A stretch of 64,000 nt of DNA from Pseudovibrio denitrificans JCM 12308 (GTDB lineage Bacteria > Pseudomonadota > Alphaproteobacteria > Rhizobiales > Stappiaceae): the NCBI RefSeq assembly GCF_001310815.1, contig NZ_BAZK01000004.1:1-64000 (forward strand), given 5' to 3'. This document shows positions 56,453 through 64,000 of this stretch, piece by piece. A program made the translations under genes and the position numbers. Numbering within the stretch: the stretch's first letter is position 1; the number at the start of each line of letters is the position of its first letter. Under the pieces are notes generated by a model. The model searched no databases, was not told where the DNA came from, and saw only the letters and a list, made by a program, of their open reading frames with translations.

Positions 56453-57259
56453 ATGCGGGCGAAGTTGCGATCCATCATTGAAAGCCGCCAATGGGAATAC
56501 ACAATTATTAGTATAATCGCGTTGAATGCTATTATCCTGGGGTTGGATACAAGCATGTCGCTGATTGCGAATTACGGCATGATCCTGCGGTTTTTGGATG
56601 AGTTGATCCTCGCAATTTTTGTTGTAGAGCTGACCTTACGTATCATCGCGTTTGGCCCAAGTTTCTTCAAAGGTCCTTGGAATCTCTTCGACTTCTTCAT
56701 CATTTCTATTGCGCTTGTGCCGGCAACAGGCCCGGCAACCATCCTACGTTCCCTGCGAATTCTCAGGATCTTACGCCTGATCTCGGTGGTTCCATCGCTC
56801 CGAAGTGTTATCGGTGGCCTTATCCTCGCGCTGCCAGGCATGGGCTCCATCGTTCTGCTCATGGGCCTCGTGTTCTATGTCTTCTCCGTCATGGCGACAC
56901 GGCTATACGGCGCAGTGTTTCCGGAATGGTTCGGCTCCATCGGCGCTTCGGCCTATTCACTGTTCCAGATCATGACGCTGGAAAGCTGGAGTATGGGCAT
57001 TGTGCGTCCGGTGATGGAAGTCTTCCCGAATGCGTGGATGTTCTTCATTCCGTTCATCCTATGCACGGCCTTCACAGTGTTGAACCTGTTCATCGGTATA
57101 ATCGTTGCAGCAATGCAGCAGGAGCATGATAAGGATCTTGAGGAAGACCGTATCAACGTGCACGAAGAAACACGCCACGTTTTGCACGAACTCAAAGATC
57201 TGAAGGTTGAACTGCTCAGTGAGCTGGAGCGCATCCGAAAGGACCGCAAGAAGGGCTGA
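56453..57259 (+). CDS. voltage-gated sodium channel, NavAb/NaChBac family
   Basis: This is a 268-residue single-domain voltage-gated channel. Segments S1-S4 occupy about residues 15-120, with S4 [20 protein letters not shown] carrying four gating arginines. The pore has FPEWFGSIGASAYSLFQIM and the filter TLESWSM at residues 175-181, the same sequence and numbering as NavAb. S6 and a C-terminal coiled coil (RINVHEETRHVLHEL...) for tetramer assembly follow. The ATG at 56453 aligns with the paralogue start; an upstream TTG would add 38 non-homologous residues. It is a tandem paralogue of the preceding channel. Confidence 0.93.
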   Translation: MRAKLRSIIESRQWEYTIISIIALNAIILGLDTSMSLIANYGMILRFLDELILAIFVVELTLRIIAFGPSFFKGPWNLFDFFIISIALVPATGPATILRSLRILRILRLISVVPSLRSVIGGLILALPGMGSIVLLMGLVFYVFSVMATRLYGAVFPEWFGSIGASAYSLFQIMTLESWSMGIVRPVMEVFPNAWMFFIPFILCTAFTVLNLFIGIIVAAMQQEHDKDLEEDRINVHEETRHVLHELKDLKVELLSELERIRKDRKKG

Positions 57260-57418
57260 TGTACTCTCAGGTCTTTGCAGCAGGAGCTTCTTTCCCTTCA
57301 AAGGGTTGCCGCTGCTGTATTTGCGATCAAGTCGTGTTGAAGTAATCTTGATCGCAGCGCGTGTGGATTGCGGGTTTGCTAATATAGGCACCTGCATAAA
57401 AAAGGCCTAAGACGAAAA

Positions 57419-57443
57419 GCATATCTGATAGGATACGATATGT
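57419..57443. repeat. palindrome spanning the start codon of the phosphatidyltransferase gene
   Basis: GCATATC and GATATG are separated by 11 bases; the second arm contains the ATG at 57440. The same GCATATC/GATATGC arms occur in the tandem repeats at 47157-47267. Confidence 0.4.
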
Positions 57444-58066
57444 TTGATGCAAAACTCCGCGGCTATATAGATCCCCCGCTCAACAGAATGGGAAAAGCAC
57501 TGGCAGATCTTGGGATTACGGCAAATGCTGTAACCTTGGTTGGCCTCGGCTTTGGTCTTGCCGCAGCTGCGGCAGTGGCTGCTGGTCAGTTCTATACAGC
57601 ACTGCTGTTCATCCTGCTCAATCGTTTCGCCGATGGGCTGGATGGGGCAATCGCTCGTGCAGCCGGATCCACCAATCTCGGCGGGTTTTACGACATCACA
57701 TTCGACTTCATCTTTTACGGAGCCATCCCGCTCGCCTTCGCGTTTGTCGCTCCTGAACAGAATGCCCTGGCCGCCGCCGCGCTACTTTTCAGCTTTTACA
57801 TTAACGGTTCCACATTCCTTGCATTTGCCACTCTGGCACAAAAGCTGGGTATGCAGACCACATTGCGCGGTAAGAAGTCCTTCTATTATCTGGGAGGGCT
57901 GGCTGAAGGCTTTGAAACCATTGGCGTCTTCGTCGCGTTTTGCCTGTTTCCCACTTACTTCTCATGGGTTGCGTGGACTTTTGCTGCGATTTGCACACTT
58001 TCGGCCATTTCTCGCGTTTTCATGGTCAGGCATATGGTTTTGAACCACCCAGATCCCTCGGTGTAA
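57440..58066 (+). CDS. CDP-alcohol phosphatidyltransferase family protein
   Basis: This is a membrane enzyme that transfers a phosphatidyl or similar group from a CDP-linked donor to an alcohol. The 208-residue product has about six helices and the full catalytic motif DG-x2-AR-x8-G-x3-D-x3-D at FADGLDGAIARAAGSTNLGG followed by FYDITFDF. The length is at the short end for phospholipid synthases such as PgsA/PssA, and the acceptor is unknown. The start codon sits in a palindrome. Confidence 0.92.
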   Translation: MFDAKLRGYIDPPLNRMGKALADLGITANAVTLVGLGFGLAAAAAVAAGQFYTALLFILLNRFADGLDGAIARAAGSTNLGGFYDITFDFIFYGAIPLAFAFVAPEQNALAAAALLFSFYINGSTFLAFATLAQKLGMQTTLRGKKSFYYLGGLAEGFETIGVFVAFCLFPTYFSWVAWTFAAICTLSAISRVFMVRHMVLNHPDPSV

Positions 58067-58174
58067 GATCGTTGCTCTTGCGAAGATCGGGGTGAAAAGG
58101 CTAGACTTATTAAAAATAGGATGCGTACTGCTGTTGTAATTGCAGCGGAATTTTCCTGAAATATGGGTTGTGCT

Positions 58175-58567
58175 ATGTATCGTGCCGTTACCCGAAATAT
58201 ACAGATCACTGTGGAACCGTATTATCTTGCTGAGGAGTCTACTCCCGAAGATGAGCAGTTCTTCTGGGCCTATACGGTCTCGATTGAAAACTTCAGCTCC
58301 GAAACAGTGCAGCTGCGCTCACGTCACTGGCATATCATTGATGCCAATGGTCATACGCAGGAAGTCAACGGAGCAGGAGTTGTTGGGGAAGAGCCAATCA
58401 TTGAGCCCGGTGGCTCATTCCAATACACATCCGGCTGCCCTCTCAACACCTCCTCAGGCATCATGACAGGCAACTACCGTATGCAAACGGACAAAGGCGA
58501 GTTCTTTGCAGTAAAAATTCCGGCATTCTCGTTGGACCTGCCAGATATGGTCAAGACAGTGCACTAG
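58175..58567 (+). CDS. apaG: Co2+/Mg2+ efflux protein ApaG
   Basis: ApaG is a small immunoglobulin-like beta-sandwich protein; its role is unresolved, with links to Co/Mg tolerance. The 130-residue product has the family pattern: YRAVTRNIQITVEPYYLAEES, FFWAYTVSIENFSSETVQL, RHWHIIDANGHTQEVNGAGVVGE and GGSFQYTSGCPLNTSSG with MTGNYRM. I chose ATG 58175 (MYRAVTR); an ATG four codons upstream is possible. Confidence 0.93.
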   Translation: MYRAVTRNIQITVEPYYLAEESTPEDEQFFWAYTVSIENFSSETVQLRSRHWHIIDANGHTQEVNGAGVVGEEPIIEPGGSFQYTSGCPLNTSSGIMTGNYRMQTDKGEFFAVKIPAFSLDLPDMVKTVH

Positions 58568-58646
58568 GGTTCTGTCTGCATTACTCCCTCAGGGCGAGGG
58601 AGGACTTGCGGGCAGCCAAACCGCCCGCCTTCCATAACATGTTGAC

Positions 58647-59069
58647 TTACTGAGTACGGAAACGCGCCTGTGCACCGCGCTCAATGGCAGCGATGGTCAG
58701 CTTGTCCAGCTTCAGGTGGTCGCGCAGCAGCTGCAGCATGCGCACTTCTTCAGGGCTTACACGAAGGTCAGCCGCTGCAATCTCAACACCAAGCGCATAA
58801 GCCGTGTCATGCAGTTTGGTTGGCAAGGACTCTGCCACAAGCGCCAATGTTGCGTTCATGCCATTTTCGCCGGAAAGACGCTCAGCGCACTGCTGGGTGA
58901 TCTTGATCAGGTCATTGTCATCAAAGTCTTTGAAGACAGGGAGAATGCCCACAATATCGCCAAGCTGACGCAGCTCTGCATCGCTCATCGCGCTATCAGC
59001 GGCAGAAACCATCACCATCACATGAATGAGAGCTTCTTCTACGCTCAGTAATCTATCTATTGTACCCAT
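58647..59069 (-). CDS. TerB-like (tellurite resistance protein B family) protein
   Basis: This is a 140-residue all-helical protein with the TerB pattern: ALIHVMVMVSAADSAMSDAELRQL with the acidic Ca-binding-like positions, then DTAYALGVEIAAADLRVSPEEVRMLQLL. TerB-like domains bind divalent metals and occur widely; no ter genes are nearby, so a link to tellurite is not supported. I chose ATG 59069 with GGGGAG upstream over a start 65 codons earlier in non-homologous sequence. Confidence 0.82.
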   Translation of the reverse strand: MGTIDRLLSVEEALIHVMVMVSAADSAMSDAELRQLGDIVGILPVFKDFDDNDLIKITQQCAERLSGENGMNATLALVAESLPTKLHDTAYALGVEIAAADLRVSPEEVRMLQLLRDHLKLDKLTIAAIERGAQARFRTQ

Positions 59070-59326
59070 ATCTCCCCAAAGCAAAAAGCTTTGCCTCTTG
59101 GTTTGCTTTAGTTTTTTGCTATGCCAAATCGTCCGGCAGCGGTTAATGACTGCAAAGGTAAGGGGGCTTCCTGCCTCATACAAGGGGTTACAACCGAAAA
59201 CCCGAGAACTGTCATTGACGTGGGCGCCAGTTTTACATAAGTTCGCGCAGCTTTCCGGCATCAAATATAGCTGGTGAAAGCAAAACTCAGTTACAATTTA
59301 ATCTCCAAATACGGATCTCAAAATCC

Positions 59327-60985
59327 ATGTCTACGAACAGTTTGCCTCAACTCGATCTCAGCCCAGAACTTATCGAGGCGGCACAGGTATCTAAAGCCTG
59401 GCCGTTTGAAGAAGCACGCAAACTGGTCAAACGGTTGGAGAAGAAACCCAAGACCGGGCCGGTCTTGTTCGAGACCGGCTATGGTCCATCTGGTCTGCCT
59501 CATATGGGCACCTTTGGCGAAGTTGCCCGCACCACCATGGTGCGCACCGCCTTTCGTTTGCTCACACAAGACAAGATCCCGACCAAGCTGATCTGCTTCT
59601 CAGATGATATGGACGGCTTCCGCAAAGTTCCAACCAACGTGCCTAACCAGGAAATGCTGGCAGAGTACCTTGGCAAGCCACTCACACGTGTGCCGGACCC
59701 ATTTGGCGAGTTTGATGGCTTTGCCCAGTCAAACAACGCGAAGCTTATGGCGTTTTTGGATAAGTTTGGCTTCGAATATGAGTTCGCGTCTTCCACCGAG
59801 TACTATACATCCGGTGTGTTCGACAAAGCGCTCCTGCGCATGCTGGAAGTCTACGACAAGATCATGGCGATCATCCTTCCAACACTGGGAGAGGAGCGTC
59901 AGGCAACATACTCTCCGTTCTTGCCAGTTTGTCCGCGTACAGGCGTGGTGCTTCAGGTGCCAATGGTGGATCGCAATGTCGAAAAAGGCACTGTGACCTA
60001 CATTGATCCGGAAACGGAAGAGCGTGTGGAAGTGCCGGTAACCGGTGGCGCAGTGAAGTGTCAGTGGAAAGCCGACTGGGCGCTGCGTTGGTACGCGCTG
60101 GGCATCGATTATGAGATGGCTGGTAAGGACCTGATCGACAGTGTGAACCTGTCTGGCAAGATCTGTAAGGCTCTGGGCGCTCCAGCTCCGGAAGGCTTCA
60201 ACTATGAGCTCTTCCTGGATGACAAAGGCCAGAAAATTTCCAAGTCCAAGGGCAACGGGCTGACCATGGAAGAGTGGCTGACCTACGCTTCTCAGGAAAG
60301 CCTGTCTCTGTTCAACTTCCAGAAGCCAAAGACTGCGAAGAAACTGTACTTCGATGTGATCCCGAAAGCGGTCGACGAGTACTGCACCTTCCTGTCCAAG
60401 TTTGACGGTATGGAAGCAGCGCAGAAGCTGATGAACCCAGTGTGGCACATCCACTACGGCAACCCACCGAAGGAAGAAATGCCGATCTCCTTCGCAATGT
60501 TGCTCAACCTCGTTTCTGCATCCAACGCAGAAAACAAGGATGTACTGTGGGCTTTCATCTCCCGCTACGCACCGGGCTCTTCTGCTGAGACGCACAAGAT
60601 GCTGGACGAGCTGGTTGGCTACGCAATCCGCTACTACGACGACTTCGTAAAGCCTACGAAGAAGTTCAAAGCGCCGGATGAAGTTGAGATCGAAATGCTC
60701 ACCAAGCTGGACGAAGTGCTGGCTGGTTTGCCTGCTGATACGGACGGCGGTGACATCCAGAACGCAATTTACGACATTGGTCGTAATATTGAGCGTTACC
60801 AGAACACAGCCAAGCCGGGCCCTGACGGTCGACCGGGTGTCGCGCAGACCTTCTTCTCCGCGATTTATCAGGTACTTCTGGGACAAGAGAAAGGTCCTCG
60901 TTTCGGATCCTTCATCGCTCTCTACGGTATTCCAGAAACCCGTAGTTTGATTGCAAAAGCACTTGCAGGAGAGCTTGCAGCGTGA
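59327..60985 (+). CDS. lysK: lysyl-tRNA synthetase, class I
   Basis: This charges tRNA-Lys. It is the class I (archaeal-type) enzyme that most alphaproteobacteria use in place of class II LysS. The 552-residue product has the HIGH-equivalent [15 protein letters not shown] near residue 50, a zinc-like loop region, and the KMSKS-equivalent [16 protein letters not shown] near residue 305. The C-terminal helical anticodon-binding part follows. The length is normal. A strong terminator follows the stop. Confidence 0.96.
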   Translation: MSTNSLPQLDLSPELIEAAQVSKAWPFEEARKLVKRLEKKPKTGPVLFETGYGPSGLPHMGTFGEVARTTMVRTAFRLLTQDKIPTKLICFSDDMDGFRKVPTNVPNQEMLAEYLGKPLTRVPDPFGEFDGFAQSNNAKLMAFLDKFGFEYEFASSTEYYTSGVFDKALLRMLEVYDKIMAIILPTLGEERQATYSPFLPVCPRTGVVLQVPMVDRNVEKGTVTYIDPETEERVEVPVTGGAVKCQWKADWALRWYALGIDYEMAGKDLIDSVNLSGKICKALGAPAPEGFNYELFLDDKGQKISKSKGNGLTMEEWLTYASQESLSLFNFQKPKTAKKLYFDVIPKAVDEYCTFLSKFDGMEAAQKLMNPVWHIHYGNPPKEEMPISFAMLLNLVSASNAENKDVLWAFISRYAPGSSAETHKMLDELVGYAIRYYDDFVKPTKKFKAPDEVEIEMLTKLDEVLAGLPADTDGGDIQNAIYDIGRNIERYQNTAKPGPDGRPGVAQTFFSAIYQVLLGQEKGPRFGSFIALYGIPETRSLIAKALAGELAA

Positions 60986-60992
60986 TGAATTA

Positions 60993-61018
60993 GCCCCCTC
61001 AAACGAGGGGGCTTTTTT
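60993..61018 (+). terminator. terminator of lysK, overlapping the next gene's ribosome binding site
   Basis: GCCCCCTC pairs with GAGGGGGC around AAAC and is followed by six T. The descending arm GAGGGGG is also the only Shine-Dalgarno-like sequence ahead of the ATG at 61019. Confidence 0.88.
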
Positions 61019-61795
61019 ATGTCTTTTCCCAGCTGGCTTACTTGGGCACTTTTACCCGTTTATATTGTCGAAGGTTTGCGCGCACGCGCCAACTCCGTGC
61101 GTTTTGCACCTGCTCCTGGTCCGCAATCCGGCGAAATCGCCGGGCAGGGCAAACAGATAAACCTGCTCGTTGTCGGAGATTCCTCCGTTGCAGGTGTCGG
61201 CCTTGATCACACTACAAATGGCCTGACCTACAAGCTGGCCACCAAACTCTCAGAAATCAGCGGCCAGCCCATCAAATGGCGGGCTGCGGGCAATAACTCC
61301 GCGACATCAGCGCAGCTGCGGGACGTTGTGGTGCCTAACTTGCCGGATGCTGATTACACCCACGTTTGCATCAGTATCGGCTTCAATGATCTGAAGAACT
61401 TCAAATCCGGTCGTGCTTGGAAGAAGGGCTTTGGCGAGTTGATCTACGCGCTGCGCACCAAGTATCCGAATGCGCGCCTTTTCTGGCCCAACCTGATGTC
61501 TCCAACCTACGTGCCAGCCCTTTCAAAAGCGCTGGCAGGGGTTCTGGAGCCTCGCCGTCAGATGATCAACCGTGTCGGCACACAGCTCTGCTTTGAGCGT
61601 GGAGCTATCTCCATGGCGGCCATACCAGAAATCACCAGCGCTGCCTTTTGCGAGGACGGCGTGCACGCGACATCGCTGGGGAACCAGATATGGGTGGACC
61701 ACATGGTCGCTGATCTGCTTGAGCGCGGTCTCCTAGGGTTGGAAAATAAGGATGAAGTAGAAGACAAACAGAACCAGATGGACAGCGCCCTGTAG
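61019..61795 (+). CDS. SGNH/GDSL hydrolase family protein
   Basis: This is an esterase/lipase-like hydrolase of 258 residues. An N-terminal hydrophobic segment (about 5-19) may be a membrane anchor or signal. The GDSL block is LLVVGDSSVAGVGL, the Gly and Asn blocks are AAGNNSAT and SIGFNDL, and the catalytic Asp/His are in FCEDGVHATSLGN. The start is the ATG immediately after a terminator T-run. The last 21 codons overlap the convergent antiporter gene by 63 bp. Confidence 0.86.
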   Translation: MSFPSWLTWALLPVYIVEGLRARANSVRFAPAPGPQSGEIAGQGKQINLLVVGDSSVAGVGLDHTTNGLTYKLATKLSEISGQPIKWRAAGNNSATSAQLRDVVVPNLPDADYTHVCISIGFNDLKNFKSGRAWKKGFGELIYALRTKYPNARLFWPNLMSPTYVPALSKALAGVLEPRRQMINRVGTQLCFERGAISMAAIPEITSAAFCEDGVHATSLGNQIWVDHMVADLLERGLLGLENKDEVEDKQNQMDSAL

Positions 61796-62904
61796 GGCGT
61801 TCGTTCGGGTTCCTGTGAAGGTGATCATGCTCAGGATCAGTGTCAGGAGCAATAGGATCATATCCGTATCCTTCACGCCCAACACAATGTGAATGTCAAA
61901 GATCCCGGCTGCGATCAAAACCGCCGGGACAGTCAGTCCAATGGTCGCCAGCGCCGAGCCCAGACAGATGTTGACGGAGCGCTGCAGCCTGTTGGCCAGC
62001 GCAGCACGGAAGCTGCCAAGCCCTTCCGGCGTCAGAACCAGAAGTGCCACAAGAACACCGCCAAAGGCAGCAGGCATGTGGAAGCTGGCAATGCCAAAGT
62101 CCACCAGAACCGCGAACTTTTTGGAAAGCAGCACAATCGGTAGCATGGTTAGGATCAGGAACATCGCATGATAGCCGGTGGAGTAAATCTCCAGGTCATG
62201 ATGATGGTCATCCTCATCATGAGCGTGCTTGTCATCCTCCACTTCATCCTTCGCCATCAGAAACGATAGAGCCACACCTGAGTGTGGTTTCGGCTGAATG
62301 AAGAAAGACTTATGCCGGATACTCTGCGTTGCAAGGAACACTGCATAAAGCAGGCTGATCATCACCGCGAAGGAAATCTGCTGTCCGGTGGATAGGGAAG
62401 GATCTGCGGTGGAAGTGGTGTAACGGGGAAGGATCAGAGAAAACGTTGCAAGCGGAATGAGAACTGAAAGGAAGGAGCGGGCACCCGTGGTGTTGAAGGG
62501 CTGTTCTCCGTATTTGAGGCCGCCCAGCAGAAGACTGATGCCTACCATGCCATTCAGCACGATGTTGAGCACCGCGAGCATCGTATCGCGCGCCAGAGGC
62601 TCATTGGTACCACCTGTCAGCATAATGGAAACAATGAGCGAGACCTCAATGCCGATCACCGACAGGGTCAGGATCAGTGTCCCGTAGGTTCCCCCAAAAT
62701 AACGGCCAGACAGTCTGCATGGCGCACCACACCAAAGGCGCACCACAGCATGACGCTGAAAAGCCAGATGAAGCAGAAGATCTGCACGGCAAGGCCTGCA
62801 GAGGGCTGCAACAGATCCGCCCCAGCCAGAAAGAAAAAGGCTGTGGTTGCAGCACCTGCCAGAAAACAGGCTTCTCGTTTAAGTGTACTCCAAAACCCTG
62901 ACAT
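61733..62904 (-). pseudogene. chaA: Ca2+:H+ antiporter (ChaA/CAX family), frameshifted
   Basis: This is a membrane antiporter of about 390 residues when joined. The N-terminal frame (from ATG 62904, MSGFWSTLKREACFLAG) ends at LGEPTGH. One extra base near 62686 restores LGEPYGTLILTLSVIGIEV, the CAX alpha-1 repeat. The rest includes EQPFNTTGAR and the second repeat TPEGLGSFRAALANRLQRSVN. A cytoplasmic-type loop between halves is very rich in His and Asp/Glu (62181-62258), typical of metal-sensing loops. Three-prime overlap with the SGNH gene. An apparent one-base loss may be a sequence error. Confidence 0.86.
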
Positions 62905-62940
62905 TATACTTTTGTTCTCCAAGGCCCTGTAAATAATGAA

Positions 62941-63837
62941 TTATTCTGTTGCAGAGGTCTCCGCAGTAACGTCTTCGCGTGGACGCCAGATGATGGCAGG
63001 TTCCCCTTCCATCACCAGTGGTGTCTCGGAGGTGCTGTCGTCCGCGAGCTCCTCCCATGAGTTCACCAGTGTGGCTGACTCATCATCACTCAGCTGCACC
63101 AGCTTGGAACGCCAGATACCCTGTTCAGCCCGCCGCGCCTTCGCAGCAACGTCTTTCAGGGCCTCAGGGGCATCTCGCTCAGCCTTTGCCCAACCATTCT
63201 CAATCAGCCAAGTGGCAAGATCATGTTTGCCCACGTTGCAGGTTGCAGCGTAATCATCCCCTTGCATCGGCTTCATGTCAGAGCAGGTGACACGCTTCTG
63301 GCGGATGAAAGCACGCAAAGCCGTCCGTGCTCTGATCCCGCAAGGCCATCTTTCACCATCTTCACTGGGGCATGTTGTGCTGAGAGGAACAGCTTGAACG
63401 TGATGAAGCGAAATCCGTTTCTTTTTATCGCTCAGCGTGGCTCCATCCACCGCAACAGGGCGATAGAGCACTAACTCCTTTGGAGGAGGCTGCTTGGACT
63501 TGCGAGGTACTTTGACGTGAGCAACACGTTGCAGAGTAGCTGTTACCGCAGGAGGAGGCGTGCGCGTGCCACCCACATTACGCAGTCCATCAGGATGTTT
63601 GGGAGGTGTTTTTGGGATTTTGGCTTCAGCAGCAAGGCGAGCAGCTTCTAAAGCCGCCAGTTCCTTCTGCTTTTCTTCAGCGCTTGGCTTATGCTCAACC
63701 GGAAAAGAGGAGGGGCGATAGAGGGTGCGGGCGTTTCCACGCAGAGCGGTTTCTGCATTGTGCTCAATGAGCGCATAAAACCCGACGCCAAGAAGCGCCA
63801 CTCCAAAAAGAAAACACGTGGTCTTGGTAATCCGCAT
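62941..63837 (-). CDS. thermonuclease-like (SNase domain) protein
   Basis: This is a 298-residue protein with an N-terminal signal anchor (about residues 7-25), a Pro/Ala/Lys-rich linker, then a staphylococcal-nuclease-like domain (about 120-250): AVDGATLSDKKKRISLHHVQAV, CGIRARTALRAFI and ATWLIENGWAKAERDAP. The catalytic Arg/Glu set is not fully clear, so nuclease activity is uncertain. Periplasmic by topology. ATG 63837 is preferred to one two codons earlier. I see no gene in 63838-64000. Confidence 0.82.
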   Translation of the reverse strand: MRITKTTCFLFGVALLGVGFYALIEHNAETALRGNARTLYRPSSFPVEHKPSAEEKQKELAALEAARLAAEAKIPKTPPKHPDGLRNVGGTRTPPPAVTATLQRVAHVKVPRKSKQPPPKELVLYRPVAVDGATLSDKKKRISLHHVQAVPLSTTCPSEDGERWPCGIRARTALRAFIRQKRVTCSDMKPMQGDDYAATCNVGKHDLATWLIENGWAKAERDAPEALKDVAAKARRAEQGIWRSKLVQLSDDESATLVNSWEELADDSTSETPLVMEGEPAIIWRPREDVTAETSATE

Positions 63838-64000
63838 AAGCACCCTGTCTGCTTATTGGCTCACCCACAAAACCCTTGCTGTCCAGACCAGATCCGCAAC
63901 TTGAACAACCCTTGGTGTGTCATCCGGGTTGTGCCGTCGAAATTCAATGCGCTCGTTCGTTTGTCGTTGCAACGGGCCGCAATGTAAATCTCCGGTTTTA

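Noticed and set aside
1..64000. Prophage, insertion sequence or genomic island
   Set aside because: No integrase, transposase, terminal repeats or tRNA attachment site seen; most genes are core alphaproteobacterial.

Overview
The window is a chromosomal stretch of an alphaproteobacterium, most likely a marine member of the Hyphomicrobiales (Stappiaceae or Pseudovibrio-like; the genus is my inference). The basis is a GcrA-type cell-cycle regulator, a class I lysyl-tRNA synthetase, the gcrA/argD/argF/hslO neighbourhood, long alphaproteobacterial PstC/PstA permeases, and moderate GC content judged by eye. I see no rRNA, tRNA, CRISPR array, insertion sequence or prophage. It is mainly core genome with some accessory membrane genes.

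Layout. 0-1.8 kb: minus-strand copper and cytochrome-oxidase assembly cluster (DUF2946-like protein, PCu(A)C chaperone, SCO protein, tiny membrane protein). 1.8-8.9 kb: MFS exporter, dxs, xseB, a frameshifted histone-deacetylase-family gene and the tRNA t6A gene tsaC, with two gene-free stretches that hold candidate small RNAs. 9.1-12.7 kb: plus-strand acyl-CoA dehydrogenase (frameshifted), crotonase and SDR operon. 12.9-16.8 kb: HlyD/FUSC efflux pair, a frameshifted J-domain chaperone and a lipoprotein. 16.8-23 kb: pdxH, a 56-residue conserved-looking protein, HAD phosphatase, DUF1499 protein, MBL hydrolase and PatB-type C-S lyase. 23-27.3 kb: four-gene Mn/Zn importer of TroABCD type. 27.5-32.1 kb: polyamine-type ABC importer. 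32.1-34 kb: SRPBCC protein, DUF6065-like protein and TPR protein.

34.5-43 kb holds a complete phosphate regulon, phoR-pstSCAB-phoU-phoB: high-affinity uptake, the PhoU signal relay and the PhoR/PhoB two-component system. 43-50.5 kb: GNAT protein, gcrA, a structured RNA region ahead of argD-argF, hslO, dGTPase and an alpha/beta hydrolase. 50.5-64 kb: sterol-desaturase-like hydroxylase, periplasmic binding protein, GT2 glycosyltransferase, DUF1810, two tandem NaChBac-type voltage-gated channels, CDP-alcohol phosphatidyltransferase, apaG, TerB-like protein, class I LysRS, SGNH hydrolase, Ca2+/H+ antiporter and thermonuclease-like protein.

Three things stand out. (1) The two adjacent voltage-gated channel paralogues have different selectivity filters: TLESWSM (sodium type) and TLEGWSD (resembling native prokaryotic calcium channels). 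(2) Six otherwise intact genes are each broken by the apparent loss of one G or C, which looks like systematic sequence error more than biology. (3) Two ABC importer permeases carry large periplasmic insertions with coiled coils; one has four LNPF repeats.
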